Origin: an uncultured Spirochaetaceae bacterium
GTDB lineage: Bacteria; Spirochaetota; Spirochaetia; SZUA-6; Bin103
Length of the DNA: 11,610 nucleotides
Direction of reading: 5' to 3'
Assembly: GCA_913043885.1 (NCBI GenBank)
Contig: CAJWOB010000047.1
Span: forward strand, 1-11,610
This document shows, in pieces, positions 1-5,301 of the stretch (positions within the stretch are counted from its first letter, which is position 1; every line of letters begins with the position of its first letter). Made by a program: the position numbers and the translations under genes. The notes under the pieces are model-generated. The model was given only the letters and a program-made list of their open reading frames with translations, ran no database searches and was not told where the DNA came from.

Positions 1-519
1 GCGACTATAATAAGCATCATCGTGCCGATGGTCAACAGCCCCGAGGAAGCGGAACGCGCCGCGCGAGCGGTGCGCTACCCGCCGCAGGGCGCCCGCTCGG
101 GCGGCGCCCCCACCGGCTACATGACCTACGGCAGTGACTACGTGGCCAGCGCCAACGACGAGGTGCTACTGATGGTCCAGATCGAGACCCAGCCCGCGGC
201 CGAGGCGGCGGCGGAGATCCTCAGCGTGGAAGGCGTCGATGGCTGCATGATCGGTCCCGGCGACCTGAGCAAGTCCATGGGCGTGGACCTGAGCCACCCG
301 GACGATGCCGAACGCCATCGCAAGGTGATTGCCGACGTGCGCGAGAGCTGCGCGCGGGTCGGCAAGCTCCCCGGCATCGCCACCGGCGGCAAGGGCGCGG
401 AGCAGCACATCAAGGAAGGCTTCCTGTTCGTGTTGGCCACCGGCGACTACGGATTCCTCGTCGACGGTGCCCGCGACTTCATGGAATGGATCGACGGCGT
501 GCGCGGGGAGCCGGGCTGA
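1..519 (+). CDS. HpcH/HpaI-type aldolase, 3' part
   Basis: This is the C-terminal 172 residues of an HpcH/HpaI (2-keto-3-deoxy acid) class II aldolase. The frame is open from base 1, so the gene begins outside the window; the GTG at 22 is an internal Val codon (IIVPMVNS), not a start. Family signatures are in order: PMVNSPEEAERAARAVRYPP, then QIET with the metal-binding Glu, then GPGDLS with the metal-binding Asp. The family makes or cleaves C-C bonds between pyruvate and an aldehyde using a divalent metal in the cytoplasm. The gene ends at TGA 517-519, 37 bases before the dioxygenase gene. The pair may belong to one catabolic cluster. The substrate cannot be read from the sequence. Family assignment is secure. 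Confidence 0.9.
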   Translation, partial: ATIISIIVPMVNSPEEAERAARAVRYPPQGARSGGAPTGYMTYGSDYVASANDEVLLMVQIETQPAAEAAAEILSVEGVDGCMIGPGDLSKSMGVDLSHPDDAERHRKVIADVRESCARVGKLPGIATGGKGAEQHIKEGFLFVLATGDYGFLVDGARDFMEWIDGVRGEPG

Positions 520-544
520 CCGTGCGCCGGGCGACCGCGTATGG

Positions 545-550
545 CATAGT
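545..550 (+). promoter_or_regulatory. Possible -10 box of PhyH gene
   Basis: CATAGT lies 6 bases before GTG 557, with no Shine-Dalgarno sequence between them. The arrangement resembles TATAGT before the PIG-L gene and TACCGT before the HAD gene, as expected of leaderless transcripts. No convincing -35 box is seen. Weak evidence taken alone. Confidence 0.3.
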
Positions 551-556
551 AGCGAC

Positions 557-1435
557 GTGGCGGTGACCCCGAGTACCCTCCGCGAAGATCAGATCCAGCA
601 CTTCATCGAGCATGGCTTCGTCGTGGTTCCAGACTGCGTCGACCCAGAGCTGGCGCGTCGCTGGACCGACCACGCCTACACCCGGCTCGGCTATGCCCCT
701 GACAATTCGAGCACCTGGGCCGAGGAGATCGTGTGGATGGATCACGAGACCACCGCGCCGGTTGCGGAGCTGTCCCCCAAGGGCTGGGGAGCGCTGTGCG
801 ACATCGTCGGCGGGGCGGACCGCATCGACCCGGTGGTGTACGAGATCGAGTCCACGCACTTCACCACGATCAACGCCTTCGAATGGTCGGACGCATTCAT
901 CGTCAACTTTCGTCGCGGCGCGGATCAGCCGTGGCAGGCACCCAGCGCCGACCTCCCCGGCTGGCACAAGGACGGCAGCTACTTCCGTCACTTCCTCGAC
1001 AGCCGCGAGCAGGCGCTGCTCACGGTGATGCTGTGGTCCGATGTGGCGCCCCAGGGCGGCGGCACCTTCATCGCTCGCGACTCGATTCCGGTGGTGGCAC
1101 GCTATCTGGCCGACCGCCCCGAAGGGGTGGGACCGGGTGAGTTCGGCGAGCTCATCGGCCACTGCCGTGACTTCGATGAGCTGACCGGCGCCACCGGCAC
1201 CTTCGTCATCCTGCATCCGTTTATGCTGCACGCATCATCGAACAATCACTCCGGCCGATCGCGATTCATGAGCAATCCGCCGATGGTGCTGCGCGAGCCG
1301 ATGCAGCTGAATCGTCCAGATCCGGCTGACTTCTCGCCCTTGGAGCGCGCCACGCTGCACGCCCTCGGGACCGACAGCCTCGCGTTCAGCCCCACCGCGC
1401 TGCGCGAGTCCTACTGGACGGCGCAGTCGAGCTAG
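557..1435 (+). CDS. PhyH-family Fe(II)/2-oxoglutarate dioxygenase
   Basis: A 292-residue protein of the phytanoyl-CoA dioxygenase family, which hydroxylates a substrate using Fe(II), O2 and 2-oxoglutarate. The iron triad is visible: H137 and D139 in GWHKDGSYF, and a distal His in LHPFMLHASSNNHSGRSRF (H225 most likely). An Arg a few residues later (R234 or R236) would bind the 2-oxoglutarate carboxylate. N-terminal LREDQIQHFIEHGFVVVPD is the usual family opening. The frame is open back to 329, but that extension reads through the aldolase gene in another frame and is rejected. GTG 557 is chosen because it just precedes the family start and lies 6 bases after CATAGT; GTG 563 is also possible. 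PhyH paralogues have very diverse substrates, so no specific reaction is claimed. Confidence 0.88.
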   Translation: MAVTPSTLREDQIQHFIEHGFVVVPDCVDPELARRWTDHAYTRLGYAPDNSSTWAEEIVWMDHETTAPVAELSPKGWGALCDIVGGADRIDPVVYEIESTHFTTINAFEWSDAFIVNFRRGADQPWQAPSADLPGWHKDGSYFRHFLDSREQALLTVMLWSDVAPQGGGTFIARDSIPVVARYLADRPEGVGPGEFGELIGHCRDFDELTGATGTFVILHPFMLHASSNNHSGRSRFMSNPPMVLREPMQLNRPDPADFSPLERATLHALGTDSLAFSPTALRESYWTAQSS

Positions 1436-1499
1436 TATCGCGTCTCAGTGGTCTTGGCCGTGGCTGGCGGTGGAAGCGACGCCTTATCCGCATAGAGGT

Positions 1500-1533
1500 C
1501 GGATAGCGCGTAGGGGCCACTCCGCGCTATCCG
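1500..1533. repeat. Perfect 11-bp inverted repeat with nearby partial copies
   Basis: CGGATAGCGCG (1500-1510) and its exact reverse complement (1523-1533) flank a 12-base spacer. GGATAGCG recurs at 1544-1551, and TATCCGCA occurs at 1485-1492 and 1528-1535. All lie in the 202-base gap between the PhyH and PIG-L genes. The hairpin could end PhyH transcription, although no T-run follows. The repeated half-sites also fit an operator for a dimeric regulator of the downstream PIG-L gene. Confidence 0.5.
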
Positions 1534-1624
1534 CACGGTATATGGATAGCGTGGGGGACCGCGCGGTCCTGTGCAGACGAACTTCGAAGACGGCACGCTA
1601 GGGGGCTGGCCGGGCGCGACCGTC

Positions 1625-1630
1625 TATAGT
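1625..1630 (+). promoter_or_regulatory. -10 box TATAGT, probable leaderless start
   Basis: TATAGT ends 7 bases before ATG 1638, and no Shine-Dalgarno sequence precedes that ATG. Transcription would begin at or next to the start codon, which suggests a leaderless mRNA. It lies about 75 bases downstream of the GGATAGCG repeats, so those repeats could act on this promoter. No clear -35 box. Confidence 0.5.
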
Positions 1631-1637
1631 CACCCGC

Positions 1638-2375
1638 ATGAGCGAACCTCTGCGAATCCTCTCGATCGGCGCGCATCCCGCCGACATCTTCGATCAATCG
1701 GGCGGCACCATGGCCCATCATGTGGAGCGCGGCGATTGGGTCGGCTGCGTCGTGCTTACCCATGGCGCTCGCGTCCACGACGCGGTCATCAGCGATGCCA
1801 TGTTTCATGCCGAGGAGGTGCCGGAGGCCGAGCAGCTCGAGGCCGCCATGACCGAACGTGCCGACGTCAAGGCGGAGGAGACCCTGGCGGCGTGCCGCAT
1901 CCTCGGGGTCGAACACGTAACCTTCTTCGGGGCCGACGACGCCGTGCTGTTGGTAGAGCCCGAGCTGGTGCGTCGCCTGGCCTCCGAGCTGCGCAAGCTG
2001 AAGCCCGATGTGGTGCTCACCCACTATCCCAAGGAGGGCAACGGCGTCACCAACCCGCACGCTATCGCTGGCCAGATCGTGCTGTACGCGCTGCAGCTGG
2101 CCAGCGGCGTGGATCCGGGCGAGACCAACCCGCCTCACAAGGCGGCGCGGGTGTTCTACTTCGGCACCGGCGTCGCTGCGGTTCGTCACGGCCTCTGGGA
2201 CGCGGTCGGCGGCTACACCAACGACGTGTTCATTGACATTGGCGACGTCGTGGAGAAAAAGCTGGCGGCGCTGGACTGCCTGCAGAGCCAGGGCTACGCC
2301 GGCGCCTACGCGCGCAAGCGCATCGAGACCAGCGACGGCGCGTTCGGGACGCCCGCCCACTGCAGCTACGCCTAA
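1638..2375 (+). CDS. PIG-L/LmbE-type deacetylase, HPAD variant
   Basis: A PIG-L (LmbE-like) metallo-deacetylase, a family that removes N-acetyl groups from amino-sugar-type substrates using zinc. The first motif reads GAHPADIFDQSGGT. H13 and D16 can be zinc ligands, but residue 15, the Asp that serves as general base in MshB-type enzymes (HPDD), is Ala. THYP (128-131) and NPHA with H141, the likely third zinc ligand, follow. As printed the protein is 245 residues and stops at TAA 2373-2375. Homology appears to continue one frame over to 2499, giving 286 residues if one base is removed. ATG 1638 has no Shine-Dalgarno sequence but has TATAGT 7 bases upstream. The family is secure; catalysis is uncertain because of the Ala. 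Confidence 0.87.
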   Translation: MSEPLRILSIGAHPADIFDQSGGTMAHHVERGDWVGCVVLTHGARVHDAVISDAMFHAEEVPEAEQLEAAMTERADVKAEETLAACRILGVEHVTFFGADDAVLLVEPELVRRLASELRKLKPDVVLTHYPKEGNGVTNPHAIAGQIVLYALQLASGVDPGETNPPHKAARVFYFGTGVAAVRHGLWDAVGGYTNDVFIDIGDVVEKKLAALDCLQSQGYAGAYARKRIETSDGAFGTPAHCSYA

Positions 2376-2499
2376 AGGCTTCATCTCCGGAGAGAGCGAG
2401 ACGTTTCGCTACCTGCCGGTCAGCGAACACTCCCTGCGGGTAGCGCGGATGTCCGACCACCAGACCATCGCCCTGTCTTCCGAGCGGATCTCCGGGTAG
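2373..2499 (+). other. Displaced C-terminal end of PIG-L gene (frameshift)
   Basis: Right after TAC GCC the PIG-L frame hits TAA, while the neighbouring frame reads KGFISGESETFRYLPVSEHS and runs on for about 40 residues to TAG 2497-2499. Deleting a single T at about 2373 gives an uninterrupted 286-residue protein of typical family length that ends 30 bases before the next gene. The segment is compositionally protein-like and has no start of its own. I infer a one-base insertion, either a consensus error or a recent mutation. The joined length (862 - 1 = 861 bases) is an exact codon multiple. Confidence 0.7.
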
Positions 2500-2510
2500 T
2501 TCCGCGCCGA

Positions 2511-2518
2511 AGGAAGGA
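2511..2518 (+). promoter_or_regulatory. Ribosome binding site, alpha/beta hydrolase
   Basis: AGGAAGGA stands 11 bases before ATG 2530. It supports that start and contrasts with the PIG-L gene, which has no Shine-Dalgarno sequence. It suggests that this gene is translated from a transcript with a leader, perhaps co-transcribed with the PIG-L gene. Confidence 0.55.
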
Positions 2519-2529
2519 ATCGGAACCAC

Positions 2530-3471
2530 ATGTGGCACACAGATCCGATCACAGTCCGTACCAACGAGCAGATGGCGGAGGCCAAGACTGGCGACGCCGC
2601 AAGCTATCTAGCCGCGCTCAGGGGTAAGTCGCGCTCCCACGACGCGCCGTTGCCGGACATCGAGGGCCTCGACGAGCTGACCATCGATGGACCTGGTGGT
2701 GAGATGCCATTGCTTCTTGTCCGTCCGAAGTCGGTGCGGGGCGTACTCATGTACGTCCATGGTGGTGGCTTCGTCGGCGGTACCGAGCGCGGGCTCAAAT
2801 TTCTCCGTGGAGGCAGCAACGCCGGCAAGTTCGAATACGTCACGCAACTGGCCGCTCGTCTGCAGATCGCTATCGTAAGCGTCGGCTACCGGCTGGCGCC
2901 GGAACACCCGTTTCCCGCTGGTGTCGAGGACTGCGAGGCGGCCGCACTCTGCCTTGGCCGCCATGCGGAGAGCGAGCTCGGCAGCTCCAACTTCGCACTT
3001 GCCGCTCAGTCGGCAGGCTGCAACCTGGCGGTCGCCGCGATGGTGCGGCTGCGCGACAAACATGGGATGCGGCCGTTCAAGGGCATGGTGCTGGCGAATG
3101 GCATCTACGACCTCCGCCTTACCCCGAGTACGCGAGCCTGGGCGTCCACCAGCGGCCGCCTGCCGGTGCCGCTAGAAACCATCGACCAGTGTCGGCGGTG
3201 GTACGCCCCGGCCGGTAACTTCGACGACCCGGAGGTCTCGCCGCTGTTCGCAGACCTCTCGGGGCTCTCTCCCGCCCTTTTCCTGACCGGAACGAGGGAG
3301 CCGTTTCTCGACGACAACCTCTTTATGGAGGCACGGTGGCGGGCGGCCGGAGGGGAGACCGAGCTCATGGTCTGTCCCGAAGGCTCCCACGAATTCCCCG
3401 GCCAGGACACGCCAGATGGGGAGCTGGCTCGCGCCACGATTAACCGCTTCATCAGTCGAGTGCTTCAGTAG
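2530..3471 (+). CDS. HSL-type alpha/beta hydrolase (esterase)
   Basis: A 313-residue alpha/beta-hydrolase fold protein of the hormone-sensitive-lipase group, likely a cytoplasmic carboxylesterase; no signal peptide is seen. MYVHGGGFVGG (oxyanion-hole HGGG at 77-80) is followed by GYRLAPEHPFPA, the group's hallmark. The nucleophile elbow is AQSAG with S161, where most members have GDSAG. The acid position reads GTREPFLDD, putting Glu257 where D-x-L families have Asp. Catalytic His is H287 in GSHEF. About 15 residues rich in Gly/Lys between the HGGG strand and the next helix (GLKFLRGGSNAGKFEY) look like a local insertion. All three triad positions are filled, so activity is plausible, but the substrate is unknown. 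It ends at TAG 3469-3471. Confidence 0.9.
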   Translation: MWHTDPITVRTNEQMAEAKTGDAASYLAALRGKSRSHDAPLPDIEGLDELTIDGPGGEMPLLLVRPKSVRGVLMYVHGGGFVGGTERGLKFLRGGSNAGKFEYVTQLAARLQIAIVSVGYRLAPEHPFPAGVEDCEAAALCLGRHAESELGSSNFALAAQSAGCNLAVAAMVRLRDKHGMRPFKGMVLANGIYDLRLTPSTRAWASTSGRLPVPLETIDQCRRWYAPAGNFDDPEVSPLFADLSGLSPALFLTGTREPFLDDNLFMEARWRAAGGETELMVCPEGSHEFPGQDTPDGELARATINRFISRVLQ

Positions 3472-3638
3472 CTCCAGAGTGGCTTCTCGGCGTCGCCACC
3501 AACGTAGTGCTCGCGCGACTGACGCGATCGAGTGATCGAGGCTGACCGGCTCCGGCGGTACCCGCGCGTAGCCGAGATACTTCAGGTATAGGGGGGTCCC
3601 CGATTCCGGCCCCCGGTGGCAGCGCCGATCATCGCGTC

Positions 3639-4165
3639 GTGGCAGACCGGGAAGGCGTGGACGGTATCTCGGGCGACAACGGTCCGCTGGACCGCCGCGG
3701 ATTTCTCCTCAGAATCGGCTCCTGGTTGAGTACCGGCGCGCTGCTTGCGGCCGCTGCCTGGCTGGCAGGCATCTCGGCGCGGTTCCTGTTCCCGCGACGT
3801 TCCGTCGCCGAATCGTGGCTGTTCGTGGCCGAGGCGCCGCGCATCCCGGCTGGCGCGGCCATCTCGTACGTGACCCCGACCGGCGAGCCGGTAAGCGTCG
3901 CCCGCATCGGGGCAGGAAACACGGCCACCGACTTCGTGGCGCTGTCCACCACCTGCCCCCACCTCGGGTGCCGGGTGCACTGGGAAGGCAGCAACGACCG
4001 CTTCTTCTGCCCCTGCCACAACGGCGTATTCGATCCGCAGGGCAAGGTGGCGTCTGGGCCGCCGGCCGATGATAGCACCGACCTGCAGCGCTATCCGCTG
4101 CGGAACGAGGGACCGCTGCTGTTTATCCGTGTGCCCACCGTCGATCCGCTAAGGGGCGCGCATGA
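3639..4165 (+). CDS. Rieske iron-sulfur protein of a cytochrome bc complex
   Basis: The Rieske subunit carries electrons from quinol at cytochrome b to a c-type cytochrome outside the membrane. The N-terminus has a twin-arginine-like signal (LDRRGFLLRIG) followed by a hydrophobic anchor (about 28-48). The cluster ligands are in CPHLGC (box 1) and CPCHNGVF (box 2), then GPP. GTG 3639 is taken as start; the GTG at 3657 is too close to a purine run. No stop is met in this frame before cytochrome b, so the 3' end is inferred. A one-base shift near 4100-4150 would end it at TGA 4163-4165, overlapping the next ATG as ATGA, or at TAA 4150-4152. That gives 170-175 residues, normal for the family. The continuous 543-codon frame into cytochrome b is an artefact of a second shift. 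Confidence 0.85.
4151..4156 (+). promoter_or_regulatory. Ribosome binding site of cytochrome b gene
   Basis: AAGGGG with 5 bases to ATG 4162. It fixes the cytochrome b start in a frame different from the Rieske frame. This shows that the two proteins are separate and that the long joined reading frame is misleading. Confidence 0.6.
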
Positions 4166-5270
4166 GCGAGTCCGCCACCCCGCGCCCAGGCGGTTTGCTG
4201 AGCTGCCCACTACCTCCGCGCCAGAAGACCCTCACCGACACCCTGCAGGAGGAGATGCCCCACGAGATCAAGCAGTGGTGGTTCGCGCTGGGCGGGACCC
4301 CAGCGTTCCTGTTCGTGGTGCAGATCGTCACGGCATCCTGCTGGCCATCTACTACCGCCCCGACCCGGAGAGCGCGTACGAGTCGGTGCGCTTCATTACC
4401 GAAGAGGTGGCCTTCGGCTGGTTCATCCGCAGCCTCCATAAATGGGCGGCCACGTTCATGGTGGCGGCAGTGGCTCTCCACCATATTCACGTCTACTTCA
4501 CCTCGGCGTATCGCTACCTGCGGGAGATCAACTGGATGATCGGCACCCTGCTGCTGGGGTGCACCCTGATGACGGCGTTCACCGGCTACAGCCTGGTGTT
4601 CGAGCAGCTCAGCTACTGGGGGGCCACCGTCGGCGCCAACGTCGCCGCACGCGTGCCGATAATCGGCGACCTGGCCCGTCAGGCTATGTTCGGCGGCGAG
4701 ACGTACAACGCCACCACTCTGTCGCGGTTCTTCATCATGCACGCCGCCATTCTCCCGGTAATCATGGTGGTCCTTATCGCGATTCACCTGCTGCTGGTGC
4801 GCTGTACAGGGCGTGGATGCCGGGTCGACGGCCGGTGCCGCCACGGCTGGCGCCGAGTCGACCGCGCCAGCAACCGACGAGTCGAAGAAAGCCAAGCGCG
4901 GGCCCTACAAGCTGCTACCCGACCACGCGCTCACCGAGCTGATCGTGGTGCTGGTGCTGCTCATCACGCTGAGTGCCCTTGCCACCGCGCTGCCGGCGGG
5001 ACTGGGGAAGAAGCGGACCCGCTGGCCACCCCAGAGGTGATCAAGCCCGAGTGGTTCTTCTACCCGATGTTCCGTTGGCTGAAGCTGTTCTCGGGGACGG
5101 CGGCGCTGCTGACACTCGGTATGGCGGTGTTCGGCGCCCTGCTGTGGCCCTTCATCGAGCGGCTGCTGCTTCGCTTCGTGCGTGTCCCGACCTTGTCGAT
5201 TTGGATTGGGCTGGTCGTCGTCTTCCTGCTGCTAGGGCTCACCGTATGGGAAGCGGCGGTGCTGCACTAG
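4162..5270 (+). CDS. Cytochrome b, b6/subunit-IV fused type, three frameshifts
   Basis: Membrane cytochrome b that oxidises quinol with the Rieske protein. The start reads MSESATPRPG; HEIKQWWFALGG and the first helix follow in frame 1. Corrected numbering gives haem ligands H93/H107 (13 residues between) and H194/H209 (14 between, the b6-type spacing). Hydrophilic, Ala/Ser/Lys-rich linker residues then lead to PYKLLPDHALTE and a subunit-IV-like half with PEWFFYP, the quinol-site PEWY motif with Phe for Tyr. The gene is broken by three one-base shifts: a missing G near 4332, an extra T near 4803 and a missing G near 5007. Repairing them gives 1110 bases, 369 residues and no internal stop. No c1 or f gene is adjacent; the HAO-like cytochrome follows after 31 bases. 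Confidence 0.85.
4330..4336 (+). other. Frameshift 1 in cytochrome b
   Basis: Upstream, frame 1 reads FVVQIVT; downstream, frame 0 reads ILLAIYYRPDP. The consensus helix needs IVTGILLAIYY, which is restored by one extra G at CACGG (4330-4333). After the gap, frame 1 turns to unrelated sequence (ASCWPSTTAP). Confidence 0.8.
4800..4806 (+). other. Frameshift 2 in cytochrome b
   Basis: Frame 0 ends its helix with AIHLLLVR. Frame 1 continues with VQGVDAGS, the linker and PYKLLPDHALTE. Removing one T at about 4803 joins them as LLLVRVQGVD. In frame 0 the following 60 codons are Arg/Ala-rich and not protein-like. Confidence 0.75.
5004..5009 (+). other. Frameshift 3 in cytochrome b
   Basis: Frame 1 reads ATALPAGLG and then reaches a stop at 5038-5040. 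Frame 0 reads GEEADPLATPEVIKPEWFF. One more G in the GGGG run (5004-5007) joins them as ALPAGLGEEADPLATPE, which matches the subunit-IV-type pattern. Confidence 0.8.
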
Positions 5271-5290
5271 TGGTTCTCGAGGCGCCATTT

Positions 5291-5296
5291 AGGAGG
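5291..5296 (+). promoter_or_regulatory. Strong ribosome binding site of HAO-like gene
   Basis: A perfect AGGAGG with 5 bases to GTG 5302, the best Shine-Dalgarno sequence in the window. It decides the start: the in-frame TTG at 5299 is only 2 bases away and is unlikely. A strong site inside the operon suggests high expression of the cytochrome. Confidence 0.75.
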
Positions 5297-5301
5297 TATT
5301 G

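Noticed and set aside
329..556. N-terminal extension of the PhyH protein
   Set aside because: It overlaps the aldolase gene in a different frame and is Arg/Ser/Ala-rich, a typical shadow in GC-rich DNA. Family homology begins just after GTG 557.
2376..2529. A separate small gene after the PIG-L gene
   Set aside because: The open segment up to 2499 has no start of its own and reads best as the continuation of the PIG-L protein after a one-base shift.
3479..3510. Terminator after the alpha/beta hydrolase gene
   Set aside because: Only a 5-bp GTGGC/GCCAC stem with a long loop and no T-run; too weak to annotate.
4149..4895. Minus-strand 248-codon frame, and similar long minus-strand frames at 479-1231, 1527-2384 and 6144-6776
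   Set aside because: All lie opposite genes with clear family motifs, and their translations show no domain. GC-rich coding DNA routinely produces such frames.
3639..5270. A single 543-codon frame giving a Rieske-cytochrome b fusion protein
   Set aside because: The start and first helix of cytochrome b are encoded in another frame from ATG 4162 behind AAGGGG, while codons 4165-4335 of the joined frame are Arg/Pro/Ala-rich with no similarity. The apparent fusion arises from a missing base near 4332.
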